From: Punica granatum
Lineage: Eukaryota > Streptophyta > Magnoliopsida > Myrtales > Lythraceae
Direction of reading: 5' to 3'
NCBI RefSeq assembly: GCF_007655135.1
Contig: NC_045132.1
Location: forward strand, 8,556,001-8,620,000
Length of the DNA stretch: 64,000 nt
In this document: piece by piece, positions 1 to 12,000 of the stretch
Position numbering within the stretch: the stretch's first letter is position 1
Layout: each line of letters begins with the position of its first letter
Program-made: the position numbers and the translations under genes
The notes under the pieces: model-generated
The model's input: only the letters and a program-made list of their open reading frames with translations
What the model was told of the DNA's origin: nothing
Database searches by the model: none

Positions 1-14
1 CCATTTCGCTCTGT

Positions 15-266
15 TTGGTTTTAGAGTCGTGGTTTAAAATTTTAACTTTAACTTTAACTCAATACACTACACAACAAAATATACTTTTCCAAAGTCAAAC
101 TGATGGACCCCATATATTATTCAATATACAATCACATACACTACCCAATACACTACACAACAAAACTGGTAGGGTCCACAGGCCCTACATTTTTTTTGTC
201 TTTTTCCATAATCAAAATCAAAGTTACAAATTCAAAACTTTAACTCTGAAATCAAACGCACTATAA
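15..266. mobile_element. MITE, copy 1 of 3
   Basis: A short non-coding element. It starts near a GTTTGGTTTTAGAGT end and finishes with the inverse-complement-like CTGAAATCAAACGCAC. The body has the repeated motif TTTTAACTTTAACTTTAACT followed by CAATACACTACACAAC. The same body and ends recur at 19083-19262 and 59580-59750, so it is a dispersed family. It abuts a Copia fragment on its right, so it probably inserted into that element. The superfamily is uncertain; copy 2 hints at a 3-bp TTA duplication (PIF/Harbinger-like). The open frame across it is fortuitous. Confidence 0.65.
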
Positions 267-1780
267 GGGTGTATTCGTTGGATATGCCCAACATTCTAAG
301 GCTTATCGTGTTCTTGACTTGGTGTCAAATACTACAATTGAAACGAGAGATGTTGTATTCATTGAAAGCAAGTTTTCCGACGATTCAGTGGATTCGGAAC
401 AAGAATATAAACCAATGATCTCAAGTGATCAAAACAAGAGACGTCTTTGTGACAATTAGGATACGGAGCCGAGGAAAAGTCAAAGTGTGAGAAAAGAAAA
501 GGACTTTGGTCTCGATTTCATTTCCTCACAATCTCTAGCGTATCTCGTTGAGGGAGATAGAGAATCCGTAATTAGGAAGATCCACATAATGCTTAATGTG
601 GAAGGTGATCCACAAACCTATGGTGAAGCCATGGCTTCTAGGGATGCTACATTTCGGAAAGAGGCGATTAATAATGAAATGGATTCAATATTGTTCAACA
701 ATACTTGGGTCCTAGTTGATCTTCCTCAAGGATCGAAGCCTATCGGGTGTAAATGGGTGTTTAAAAGGAAGAATAACCCAACCGGGGTTTCTCCGACTTT
801 TAAGGCTAGATTGGTGGCAAAAGGATTCAGGCAAAATAAATGCCTAGATTATTTTGACACCTATGCACCGGTGGCTATGATGACTTCCATTCAAGTCCTT
901 ATGGCACTTGCATCTATCCATAAGTTACATGTGCATCAAATGGATGTTAAAACGGCATTTTTTGAATGGTGATCTCGAAGAGGAAGTCTACATGGAGCAA
1001 CCGGAAGGCTTTGTGCTTCCGGGAATGAACATAAGGTGTGTAAATTGATCAAGTCATTATATGGCTTGAAACAAGCGCCTAAACAGTAGAATGAAAAATT
1101 TAACTCGGTTATTTTATCATATGGTTTTTTGCATAATTGTGCGGATAAATATATTTACACTAAATTCACCGATAGGTACGGTGTAATTATTTGTCTTTAT
1201 ATGGACGATTTGTTGATCTTTGGGACAAATTTGGAAGGTGTTTGTGAGACCAAAGAGTATCTAGTCTCGAATTTTAAGATGAAAGATCTCAACGAGGTAG
1301 ACACAATCCTAGGTACAAAGGTGCAAAAGCATGAAAGGGGCTTTGCACTAAGCCAATCTCACTACATCGAGAAAGTATTGGAGAAGTTCAAACACTTGAA
1401 TATCAAGGATTCAAACACTCCATTCGATCCGAACTTCAAGTTAAGTGAGAATAATGGCAGGGCTCTAGTGCAATTAGAGTACGCTAGCGCAATTGGAAGT
1501 CTAATGTATGCAATGCATTGCACCAGACCCGATATCTCATTTGCTGTGTGCAAATTGACGAGATTTACAAGTTGTCATAGTACCGATCATTGGAAAGGAA
1601 TTTGTAGGATTCTTGGTTATCTTAGGAAGACAAAAAAATTTGGGATTATTCTATGGTGATTATCCCACGGTACTAAAAGGTTACTCAATGACAATAAGTC
1701 CACATCGGGATGAATTTTTACGATAGGAGGTGGAGCCATTAGTTGGGCCTCCAAGAAATAAACTTGTATCGCACAATAAC
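267..1780 (+). pseudogene. Ty1/Copia pol fragment (RT-RNase H)
   Basis: A decayed piece of a Copia polyprotein. From 275 the reading includes FVGYAQHSKAYR, typical of the integrase C-terminal region. The RT begins around 600-970 with KPIGCKWVFKRK, KARLVAKGFRQ and HQMDVKTAFF. A one-base frameshift near 960 breaks the frame before the GDLEEEVYMEQPEGF region. RT resumes at 1129-1659 with LYMDDLLIFG (catalytic YMDD-type box), then LSQSHYIEKVL and the RNase H approach IGSLMYAMHCTRPDIS. Further stops follow and the RNase H ends near 1780, where Gypsy gag sequence begins. There is no LTR here. It is a truncated, inactive insertion. Confidence 0.9.
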
Positions 1781-2499
1781 TTGGGTAGTATTAAGATGAA
1801 AATCCCATCGTTCTAAGGAAAGAGTGATCCCGAAGCATACCTTGAGTGGGAGAAAAATGTGGAGTTTGTATTTGATTGTTATAGTTATTTCGAGCTGAAG
1901 AAAGTCAAATTGGCAGCAATTGAATTATCGGATTATGCAATTGTCTGGTGGGATCAATTGGTGATAAATAGGCGAAGAAATGGAGAGCCACCTATAGATA
2001 CGTGGGAGGAAATGAAAAGGGTGATGAGGAAGCGATTTGTTCCTAGTTATTACTACCGAAAGCAGTATAATAAGTTACAAATCTTAGGCAAGGTAACCAG
2101 AGTGTAGAGGAATATTTTAAGGAGATGGAAGTGGCCATGATTAGAGCAAATGTAGATGAGGATCGAGAGGCTACTATGGCAAGATTTTTGGCTGGATTGA
2201 ACCGGAAAATTCAAAATGTCATGGAATTACAACATTATGTGGAGTTGGAGGATATGGTGCACATGACCATCAAGATTGAGAACCAGTTCAAGAGGAGTGG
2301 CAATACAAGTGCAAGCCAAAGTCCAAGCACATTCACTTGGAAACCGAATCAATGGAAGAAAGATGAGAAGCAATCCACGTCGAAGTCGAAAACTGAGCCA
2401 AATCAAGATGCAACCAGCCACGTTCCTCAAGGTAAAACCGACATTTCTACCTCCAGGAATCGTGACATTAAGTGTTTTAAATGCCAAGAAAAGGGACAC
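1781..2499 (+). pseudogene. Older Ty3/Gypsy gag, 5' part (split by nested element)
   Basis: A gag domain of the retrotrans_gag type: KSDPEAYLEWEK-like start (1830), then VKLAAIELSDYAIVWWDQL, WEEMKRVMRKRFVPSYYYR and ATMARFLAGLNRKIQNV. The frame is interrupted by stops near 2105. It ends in half of a CCHC zinc knuckle, CFKCQEKGHC (from about 2470). The remaining half of the knuckle is found 9.8 kb away at 12317. The element was therefore a single Gypsy copy cut by the LTR retrotransposon at 2500-12311. The last five bases (2495-2499, GACAC) are the target-site duplication. Confidence 0.9.
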
Positions 2500-4896
2500 T
2501 GTCACGACCCGAAACTTATAGCAGAGTTTCCTCTTTATTCTTTAATATCCATTGTCATATACTCAACTCATCTATGTATAATCTGTTTCCATAACTCCCA
2601 ACACATTAAACCAACCCAAGAGAGTACTCAGTTGCAACCATCTCGCAACACAAGCTAAACGAAAGTTTTCATATGTATATAGTATGCTTCTATAACACAT
2701 CAAACCTTTAAACCAACTCGGCATGCTCTACCTAAACATATAATCAATCTAACAGATTCTAATGTACATATATACCCTCGATAGAGTGTTTTGCTGCAAC
2801 CATACCACTAAACCAACTAAACAAAAGTTTCAGGTCGTAACAGAACTGTGACATTTACGAAAACTTACTACCTATACTATGAGTGGGCCTACTTGCCAAA
2901 AGTTCTTCGCGCTGATCCCCGTTATCCAAAAGTCCTCCTGAGCAGCTAGTCTAGCTTCTAGCTCATCTGGAAAAATGTATGCAGGGGTGAGCTGCATCTT
3001 AGAGAGTACTATATTCCAATGTAAAATGAACTAATATATTAACATCACAATTCACCACAATCAATCATATATCTATTTATGTACATATTCCACCGAGATA
3101 TAGAATCCAATACCAAGATCATCCTTTCACACAACTCATATGGCAACCAAATCCAAATAACAATAATATAGCCATGGGGTCGCATTGCCTTGCGACAAGT
3201 TCTAATGGTACCGTGACCCCGCATATCTCAAAGAAATTATCTGTTCATTCACATATCATATCTCGTAAGCGGGGGCCGCCCATTAACCTTTGGCGGTAAG
3301 AGTTGACCTCCATTTATATTCCGCTGGTCTAGCGGCCGATCGGGTCCCTATTTATATTCCGCCGGGTCCAGCGGCCGATCAGGCCCTTATTTGTATTCCG
3401 CCTGGTCCAGCGGCCGATCAGGCCCTTATTTGTATTCCGCCGGGTCCAGGGGTCGATCAAGTCCCTATTTATATTCCGCCGGGTTCGGCGGCCGATCAAG
3501 CCCCTTTTATAATCCGCCGGGTCTAGCGGTCCCATGGCTATAGAGTCCAACAATCACAAGCATACTCAGCATACACATCAACTATGTTCCACAATCATTC
3601 AGCCACCATCACCTCTATAACCATATATATATATTTATTTATTTATTTATTATCATTTTACGATGGAAGAAAGTACTCATAAAGACCTCCAAAAATAATA
3701 GCTCAATGGGTCGAGCTTTCCGGGTGTATAGTCTCGGTCTCCTCAACCCCTATTAAGTTTAAACATAATGGTTAGATAATATACTAAATAAGAGTAAAAA
3801 TATGCATCAGTTTATCTCCCGTGTTACTTCCTGGATATAGCTATAATATAAGACGTTCATAATTAACAAACGCTTCTTTCCTATCCCTTTCGGTTTCCAA
3901 CTAACTCTCTAAATAGGGAACGATGCAAAATGATATGCACATGTATTCCTCAAATTATATCAACTTAGGATACGTTGCAATTTATGTCAAATGAATGACC
4001 AATTTGATTGGTCAAATTCAAGAAGAGTGCAAGGAATTCTAAGTACTTACTTTGTTCTAAAATACAAATAAACAAGAGCTTAGTAAATCAATTCATCACA
4101 TGATATCATTATAACGCATGATAAATTTCAAATCAGATTCATTCATACTCTGTTCTCATTTACAGCAAGTCAACTTAGCCAAAGAGCACACAAATTTCTG
4201 TTAATTCGATCCATTTCCGCTCATATTAGAAACCTACTAATTCAATCAAGAAATTTGCTCCCTGCCTCACAACCGAATTATTCAGCTTGTATGGGTGACC
4301 AAACTCTTCCTAACACAAAATAAAACTAACTCCGAATATATCCAACTCAATCTACATCAGCTATGGAACTACCTAAATTACAGCAACCAAGCTTCTCAAA
4401 CCTGAACAGCTAAGATGAATGCAAGAAGAACCACCAAACTATACCTAATATAGTGAATATGAATGTTTAAATCATAGACAATTAACTTACTAATTAATAC
4501 TCCAAACTTAGTCTTCTTCCCCTTCTTCTTCTCCAAAGATTTCCTCAACTCAACTCACTTATCTCTCTCTCTCTCTCTCTCTCTCTGGTTCATTTTCGTT
4601 TTCCCTCAGCTAGGGGCAAAATAAGGGAAAGTATGGCATAAATATGGAAGAAAAGGAGGAAAAAAGATGGTCAAAGGCGGTGGGGAAGAAAAAGGGCTGC
4701 TGAAGATGAGGCCACCTGGCCCATTCTACACTTATCTCTCTCTGATTTTCACTTTTTCGTTTTTTTTTTTCATATAGATAAAGATCCAGCCACAAATTAT
4801 GGTATTATATACATGTATATTATGTAACCATGCATGTGCATATGGATATGTATGTGTCTGCCTATATATGCATATTTGGTAAAGACCGGTCTCACA
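2500..4896 (-). repeat. 3' LTR of nested Gypsy
   Basis: Starts TGTCACGACC and ends GGTCTCACA. It aligns along its length with 9894-12311. It lacks about 67 bases present in the other LTR after CCAACCCA; a short CAAG match flanks the gap, consistent with a replication-slippage deletion. It contains a 39-bp minisatellite (3310-3535) and a CT microsatellite at 4562-4586. A TATA-like AT-rich stretch lies at 3625-3650. Confidence 0.93.
3310..3535. repeat. 39-bp minisatellite inside LTR (6 units)
   Basis: About six tandem units of 39 bp, each carrying ATTCCGCCGGGTCCAGCGGC and CGATCAGGCCC. The other LTR has five units (10763-10945). Because 39 is a multiple of three, long spurious repetitive ORFs appear on both strands here. 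The GC-rich units stand out from the AT-rich LTR. Confidence 0.9.
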
Positions 4897-4908
4897 ATCT
4901 CCCCCACT
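4897..4908 (-). other. Polypurine tract of nested Gypsy
   Basis: On the minus strand this reads AGTGGGGGAGAT and abuts the 3' LTR. This is the expected place and composition of the plus-strand primer of an LTR retrotransposon. Confidence 0.75.
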
Positions 4909-4930
4909 AATAAAAATTTCGTCCCCGAAA

Positions 4931-5317
4931 TTATTTACCCGATACCGGGAAAAGGTATGGATATTGGACTCTCATAGAATCCTCGGGTTCCCAAGTGGCT
5001 TCTTCTATCGAATGACTCTTCCACAACACCTTTACTAATGGAATTCTCTTGGTTCGAAGGACCTGCTCTTTCCTATCTAAGATTTCCATTGGCTCTTCCT
5101 CATATGTCAAGTCCTTATTTAGCTCCACCGGTTGATAACTCAGAACATGAGATGGGTCTGGTATATACTTACGCAACATTGACACATGAAACATGTTATG
5201 AATACGGGACAGTTCAGGGGGTAGAGCCAACCGGTATGCCACCTTCCCAATGCGCTCCAGAATTTCGTATGGCCCGATATATTTGGGACTAAACTTACAT
5301 TTCTTGCCAAATCTCAT
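4931..5317 (-). pseudogene. Gypsy integrase C-terminus with chromodomain
   Basis: 128 codons. The first part, KFSPKYIGPYEILERIGKVA, YRLALPPELSRIHNMFHVSM and LRKYIPDPSHV, is the conserved GPY/F-type integrase tail. The last 50 residues (LTYEEEPMEILDRKEQVLR, VKVLWKSHSIEEATWEPED) form a chromodomain, which in chromoviruses steers integration to heterochromatin by binding modified histone tails (family knowledge). It is out of frame with the integrase core at 5510-5983; the gap (5318-5509) holds degraded linker sequence in other frames. Confidence 0.9.
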
Positions 5318-5509
5318 AATACCCTTCCATGGTGATACTTTTAAGAAAACTCGATCCCTTTGCTTGAACTTGAGGTCTTTCCTTCGTTTATCCGCATAAT
5401 TCTTTTGTCGCCCTTGAGCGGTCTTTAATCTTTCCTTGATAACCTTGACCTTTTTGGTCGTTAAGTCGACTATTTTCGGTCCAGTTAATTGCCTCTCTCC
5501 AACTTCATT

Positions 5510-5983
5510 TCAACACAAAGGTGTTCGACAAGCCCGGCCATAAAGCGACTCGTAAAGAGTCATTCCAATACTAGATTGGTAACTGTTATTATAGGCAAAT
5601 TCTATCAAAGTAAGGTAGTCATCCCAGCTGCCTTGAAATTCTATAATACACGCTCTTAACATATCCTCCAATGTCTGAATGGTCCTTTCGCTCTGCCCAT
5701 CTGATTCGGGATGAAAAGCAGTGGTCAAATTCAGCTTCGTGCCCAGAGCAGTAACAAAACTATTCCAGTACTTGGAAGTAAAATATGAGCCTCTGTCTGA
5801 TACTATAGATACCGGCACACCGTGCAACCTCACAATCTCTTTAATGAATAACTGTGCCAATTGGTCTGCACCAAACGTCGTTTTAACTCGTAGAAAGTGA
5901 GCGGATTTAGTCAGCCTATCAACTATCACCCATATAGAATCATGCCCCCTTCGTGATCGTGGAAGTCTCGAGACAAAATCCAT
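5510..5983 (-). pseudogene. Gypsy integrase catalytic core
   Basis: 157 codons with the DDE signature of retroviral-type integrases: the first Asp in WVIVDRLTKSAHF, the second in VSIVSDRGSYFTS, and the Glu region in FHPESDGQSERTIQTLEDML. The N-terminal zinc-binding part lies in a separate frame at the end of the 6044-6859 ORF, and the C-terminal part at 4931-5317. The expected active-site residues look intact, but the frame is broken at both sides. It would act in nuclear insertion of the element's cDNA. Confidence 0.92.
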
Positions 5984-6043
5984 GGTGATCTTTTCCCATT
6001 TCCATTTAGGTACTGGAAGAGGTTGTAATAACCCGGATGGGTT

Positions 6044-6859
6044 CTAATGTTCTGCCTTAACCTGCTGACATACTAGACACTTAGCAACATATTCAGCTAT
6101 CTCCTTTTTCATGTTATACCACCAATAACTTCTCTTCAAATTATAATACATCTTGGTGCTTCTCAGGTGCATCGCATATGGTGAGCTATGGGCTTGTGCA
6201 AGGATCTCTCTCTTCAACTCAGCATCGTCAAGTACACAAATTCGATTCCCAAACATAAGTGTGTCATCCTCTTTCAAGAGAAATTCAAACTTCTTGCCTT
6301 CCTTTACTTTTCCTTCCTTTATCTTGTTTTTAATCTCTACCAAAAATTGATCTACTTGTTGCGCTTCTTGAATTCGATCAAATAGCACTGGTTTCACATC
6401 ATAAATAGCCATCAATGCTCCAAAACTAGTCGTCTCTAGTTTAACTTCCAGTGATCTAAACTCATTGATAAGCGTGTCATGAACACTCCACATACCTGCT
6501 AATCTTACTGATGATTTCCTACTCAGTGCATCTGCCACGACATTTGCCTTCCCTGGATGATAGTTGATCGTGCAATCATAATCTTTAATTAATTCCATCC
6601 ATCTCCTTTGTCTCAAGTTGAGTTCTTTCTGAGTAAACAAATATTTCAAACTCTTGTGATCCGTATAAATCTCACACTTTGCTCCATATAGGTAATGTCT
6701 CCAAAGTTTGAGAGCAAATACCACAGCTGCCAATTCAAGATCATGCGTCGGGTAATTCTTCTCATGATTCCTTAGTTGCTGAGATGCATAAGCCACCACT
6801 CTGCCATTTTGCATTAATACGCAGCCTAAGCCTTGATGGGATGCATCACTATATATCAC
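6044..6859 (-). pseudogene. Gypsy RNase H and integrase zinc-binding region
   Basis: 271 codons. It opens with the RNase H motif [16 protein letters not shown], then [20 protein letters not shown] and [20 protein letters not shown], and ends the domain with [16 protein letters not shown]. The last 80 residues carry the integrase HHCC-type region ([16 protein letters not shown] ... [11 protein letters not shown]). It overlaps the RT ORF by only four bases (6856-6859) in another frame, so the RT-RNase H boundary carries a frameshift. The break before the integrase core lies at 5984-6043. Confidence 0.92.
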
Positions 6860-7521
6860 AAACCCTCATCAGTGGACGGAATAATAAGCACTGGGGCAGT
6901 AGTCAATCTCTTCTTCAACTCCTGGAAATTTTGCTCACACTCATCTGTCCATTCAAACTTCACACTCTTCCGCGTTAACCGAGTCAGGGGAGCAGCAATA
7001 AGGGAGAATCCTTCCACAAATCTTCGATAATAACCGGCTAATCCTAGGAAACTCCTCACCTCTGTTACACTTGTAGGACGATTCCAATTCAGAATAGCTT
7101 CAATCTTCGTGGGGTCCACTGATACACCATCACCTGAAATCACATGCCCGAGGAATCCCACTTGATCTAACCAAAACTCGCATTTACTAAACTTGGCATA
7201 AAGTTTTCTTTCCCTCAAAATCTGCAACACAACTCGAAGATGTTCTTCATGCTCGTCCCTGTCTCTTGAGTATACCAGTATATCATCAATGAAAATTACC
7301 ACAAACTGATCAAGATATGGCTGGAAGACTCTATTCATTAAATCGATAAAAGCTGCCGGAGCATTCGTTAACCCAAAAGGCATCACAATGAATTCATAAT
7401 GTCCATACAGAGTGCGAAAAGCAGTCTTGGGCATATCGGAGTCCTTGATCTTCAGCTGGTGATATCCCCATCTAAGATCGATCTCCGAGAAGACAGTAGC
7501 ACCTTGGAGCTTATCAAACAA
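6856..7521 (-). pseudogene. Gypsy reverse transcriptase
   Basis: 221 codons of [42 protein letters not shown], the catalytic box [32 protein letters not shown] and [17 protein letters not shown]. The upstream fingers region (7522-7683) is present but out of frame, with stops. IDD-type catalytic aspartates are retained. The polymerase would copy the element RNA into DNA in cytoplasmic particles. Confidence 0.93.
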
Positions 7522-7683
7522 GTCATCTATTCGGGGTTATGGATATTTATTGCGCATTGTAACTCGATTCAACTGTCAATAATCTATGCACAGTCTGAGC
7601 GAACCATCCTTCTTCTTCACAAACAAAACTGGAGCACCCCAAGGAGATACACTAGGCCTGATGAACCCCTTTTCTAATAATTC

Positions 7684-8775
7684 TTACGACTGGACTTTCA
7701 ATTCCTTAAGCTCTGTTGGGACCATACGATACGGTGCGCGAGAAATCGGGGCAGTACCCGGCTCTAACTCTAAAGTAAACTCAATCTCTCTATCAGGAGA
7801 AAGACCAGGTAAGTCATCAGGAAAAACATCTGGAAACTCGCAAACTATTGGAATTTCACTAAGTTTCGATGAGTCAACCTCGGTAGCAACCACATGTGCC
7901 AAATATCCTTTACACCCCCTTTTCAAAAATTTCGTCGCCTCGAGGAATGATATAAAATTGAATGGGACACCCAATTGATCTCCATGAAACTTAAATTCAG
8001 GCTCATTCGGTATTCTAAAGACAACCTCTTTCTTGTAACACTCCACAGAAGCATGGTGAGAAGCAAGCCAATTCATCCCGAGGATAACATCAAAATCCCA
8101 AATACTTAAGGGTATTAAATCTACTAACATCTCCTTATCCCCTAACTGTAGCCTACAACTGCGATACACTTCCCCAACCACTACACTCTCCTCGGTCGGT
8201 GTAGCTATGGACATACGACTATCTAATAACTTTCGTGGTCTATTAGAATGCATGGCATATGACAATGAGATATATGAATGAGTGGAACCTGGGTCTATAA
8301 GTACATGAGCAGGTTTATTAAAGAGATTTAACGTACCCGTCACTACAGTCGGAGTGGCATCAGCATCCCGCTTCGTTAAGGTGAATACTCTACCCCGCGT
8401 CATTGGTCTATTAGCCTGGCCTGCTGAGCTCACCATCGGTCCACCCCCTCGGCTTTGAACACTCTTATTACTGCTCATCTGCCCACGACCTCTCATCATC
8501 GATGGTCTGTTGCCCACACTAGCACTACTAGATGCCGATAGTATAGGCTGCCTACAATTCCTTTGTACATGTCCCTTCATGCCACATCTAAAACAAGTAA
8601 CCCCTTCACTCCTTGATTGTGGGCAATTGTTTCTCAAGTGATCACGACGTCCACAATCAAAACAACTCCCATACTGCACTTGACAAACATCGGAATGAAA
8701 TCGAATACAATTCTGACAATTTTGACGCTTCGGGAGGTTAGTTCCACCATAACTCCCACCACTTTGACTTCTCAT
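7684..8775 (-). pseudogene. Gypsy zinc knuckles, protease and start of RT
   Basis: 363 codons. Near residues 35-75 are two zinc knuckles, CFDCGRRDHLRNNC and CFRCGMKGHVQRNC. A basic, Ser/Gly-rich linker follows. The retropepsin-like aspartic protease is at about residues 155-265, with active site VLIDPGSTHSYIS and the later FDVILGMNWLASHHA. The active site reads DPG where DTG or DSG is usual, so activity is doubtful. The ORF ends in the pre-RT segment (IVCEFPDVFPDDLPGL and IEFTLELEPGTAPISRAPYR). Confidence 0.92.
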
Positions 8776-8919
8776 GCCCTTATCTTCATGAGACTATTGC
8801 GGAAACTGCTGATAAGTTGATTTCCCTCTATTGAAGTCCTGAGTGAACCCGCCTCTTTTTGGGGGTCGGGAGGAACCCTCTACAATTAAACTACTAGGCC
8901 GAGTTCTACTTTGTTCCCT

Positions 8920-9471
8920 TTAAAGAACTTCCTCTCGTAAGTCCTCCTCAGCAATAATGGCTTTATTATACAGGTCTGAAAATAATGGGATCTCCAGAAC
9001 GGAAACGCGCGACGTAATATTGAGGTTCAATCCATCCAGGAACCTACTGCATTTGGAAGTTTCATCACTTACCAATGTAGGGGCAAAACGTGACAACTTG
9101 GTGAATTTTACTTCATATTCAGCTACGCTAAGCTCTCCTTGCTTCAAATTTAGAAATTCCCGCTCCTTGGTGTGCCGAAACGAGGCTGGAAAGTACTTGT
9201 TATAAAATGCTTGCGTAAACTCAGCCCAAGTGATAACGTGTGAGGAGTTTGGGTCCAATCGTCTCTGAGTAGCCTCCCACCAGTACTGAACATCCCCTTC
9301 TAGCATAAATGTCGCAAGTGCCACACGTTGGGCGTCTGAAACCTCCATGATTGAAAAAATTCTTTCCATTCCAGCTATCCAATTCTCCGCTTCTATAGGA
9401 TCAGCACTTCCCGAAAAACTAGATGGACCATATTTCCTAAACCTTTCATACGGCGTCAATTGTTGCTCCAT
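8920..9471 (-). pseudogene. Gypsy gag (capsid-like) domain
   Basis: 183 codons of a retrotrans_gag domain: FRKYGPSSFSGSADPIEAEN, WIAGMERIFSIMEVSDAQRV, QYWWEATQRRLDPNSSHVIT, FYNKYFPASFRHTKEREFLN and LKQGELSVAEYEVKFTKLSR. It forms the structural shell of the particle. It is separated by stops from the N-terminal gag piece (9526-9738) and from the zinc knuckles (8776-8919). Confidence 0.92.
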
Positions 9472-9525
9472 GTGAGATGTGGATGCACTCGGTTATGTTG
9501 CTTGCCTCTGGAAGAAAGCCGTTTG

Positions 9526-9738
9526 TTACTCGATTAGCTGCGCTTGCTGCTCAACTAGACGAGTCATCGCTGCTAATGTTTGGTGGATTCGTGGATCTTG
9601 ATCCTTGGGAGCCTCAGCAGCCTCTTGAGGAGCTTGAGACACTTGATCTTCTGTCATAGGCTCAAGTGTGTCCCGATCAGCTAAATTCTCAGCTGTGCGG
9701 TACCTACGTCGACCCCGCCTCGCACGTTTGGGTTCCAT
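9526..9738 (-). pseudogene. Gypsy gag N-terminal piece
   Basis: 70 codons starting at an ATG 156 bases inside the 5' LTR boundary. It has a very basic start (MEPKRARRGRRRYR) and ends in LAAMTRLVEQQAQLIE, a short helical segment typical of the N-terminal end of plant chromovirus gag. This is probably the original start codon of the gag-pol ORF. It is cut from the main gag domain by a stop or frameshift near 9500. Confidence 0.75.
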
Positions 9739-9872
9739 TGCTAATTTCCTAAGAAATACACAAGTTAATCAAGCATTTAAACAAACGCAATTATGAGATA
9801 TATCCCGTCTTGGGGCCGCAACTAATCAAAAAGAATAGGGATCAGGCATACTAAGTCTACAGAATCCTATAA

Positions 9873-9890
9873 CCTAGGCTCTGATACAAA
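9873..9890 (-). other. Primer-binding site (initiator tRNA-Met type)
   Basis: On the minus strand the sequence just inside the 5' LTR reads TGTATCAGAGCCTAGGTT, close to the TGGTATCAGAGCC site complementary to plant initiator tRNA-Met. It lies three bases from the LTR edge and fixes the orientation of the element. Confidence 0.8.
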
Positions 9891-9893
9891 AAA

Positions 9894-11964
9894 TGTCATG
9901 ACCTGAAACTTATAGCAGAGTTTCCCCTCTATTCCTTAATATCTATTGTCATATACGCAACTCATATATGTATAATCTGTTTCCATAACTCCCAACACAT
10001 TAAACTAACCCAGGAAGCTCTATATAAACATATAACCACCTAACTAATTCTAATATATGCATAAAACTCTCAAGAGAGTACTCAGTTGCAACCATCTCGC
10101 AACACAAGCTAAACGAAAGTTTTCATATGTATATAGTATGCTTCTATAACACATCAAACCTTTAAACCAACTCGGCATGCTCTACCTAAACATATAATCA
10201 ATCTAACAAATTCTAATGTACATATATACCCTCGATAGAGTGTTCTGCTGCAATCATACCACTAAACCAACTAAACAAAAGTTTCGGGTCGTAACAGAAC
10301 TGTGACATTTACGAAAACTTACTACCTATACTATGAGTGGGCCTACTTGCCAAAAGTCCTTCGCGCTGATCCCCGTTATCCAAAAGTCCTCCTTAGCGGC
10401 TAGTCTAGCTTCCAGCTCATCTGGAAAAATGTATGCAGGGGTGAGCTGCATCTCAGTGAGTACTATATTCCAATGTAAAATGAACTAATATATTAACATC
10501 ACAATTCACCACAATCAATCATATATCTATTTATGTACATATTCCACCGAGATATAGAATCCAATACCAAGATCATCCTTTCACACAACTCATATGGCAA
10601 CCAAATCCAAACAACAATAATATAGCCATGGGGTCGCATTGCCTTGCGACAAGTTCTAATGGTACCGTGACCCCGCATATCTCAAAGAAATTATCTGTTC
10701 ATTCACATATCATATCTCATAAGCGGGGGCCGTCCGTTAACCTCTGGCGGTAAGAGTTGACCTTCATTTATATTCCGCTGGTCTAGCGGCCGATCAGGCC
10801 CCTATTTATATTCCGCCGGGTCCAGCGGCCGATCAGGCCCTTATTTGTATTCCGCCGTGTCCAGGGGCCGATCAAGTCCCTATTTATATTCCGCCGGGTT
10901 CGGCGGCAGATCAGGCCCCTTTTATAATCCGCCGAGTCCAGCGGTCCCATGGCTATAGAGTCCAACAATCACAAGCATACTCAGTATACACATCAACTAT
11001 GTTCCGCAATCATTCAGCCACCATCACCTCTATAACCATATATATATAAATATATTTATTATCATTTTACGATGGAAGAAAGTACTCACAAAGACCCCCA
11101 AAAATAATAGCTCAATGGGTCGAGCTTTCCGAGTGTATAGTCTCGGTCTCCTCAGCCGCTATTAAGTTTAAACATAATGGTTAGATAATATACTAAATAA
11201 GAGTAAAAATATACATCAGTTTATCTCCCGTGTTACTTCTTGGATATAGCTATAATATAAGATGTTCATAATTAACAGATGCTTCTTTCCTATCCCTTTC
11301 GGTTTCCGACTAACTCTCTAAATAGGGAACGATGCAAAATGATATGCACATGTATTCCTCAAATTATATCAACTTAGGATACGTTGCAATTTATGTCAAA
11401 TGAATGACCAATTTGATCAGCCAAATTCAAGAAGAGTGCAAGGAAAGTACTTACTTTGTTCCAAAATACAAATAAACAAGAGCTTAGTAAATCAATCCAT
11501 CACATGATATCATTATAATGCATGATAAATTTCAAATAATATTCATTCATCCTCTTTTCTCATTTACAGCAAGTCAACTTAGCTAAACAGCACACAAATT
11601 TCTGTTAATCCGATCCATTTCCACTCATATTAGAAACCTACTAATTCAATCAAGAAATTTGCCCCCTGCCTCACAACCGAATTAATCAGCTCGTATGGGT
11701 GACCAAATCATCCCAACACAAAATAAAACTAACTCCGAATATATCCAACTCAATCTACATCAGCTATGGAACTACCTAAATTACAGCAACCAAGCTTCTC
11801 AAACCTGAACAGCTAAGATGAATGCAAGAAGAACCACCAAACTATACATAATATAGTGAATATGAATGTTTAAATCATAGACAATTAACTTACTAATTAA
11901 TACTCCAAACTTAGTCTTCTTCCCCTTCTTCTTCTCCAAAGATTTCCTCAACTCAGCTCACGTA

Positions 11965-12000
<36 letters not shown>

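Noticed and set aside
1859..2107. Separate small gene of 82 codons
   Set aside because: It is the N-terminal half of the older Gypsy gag, interrupted by a stop.
3290..3553. Repetitive ORFs (78 and 74 codons) on both strands
   Set aside because: Produced by the 39-bp minisatellite, whose length is a multiple of three; no start context or homologue.
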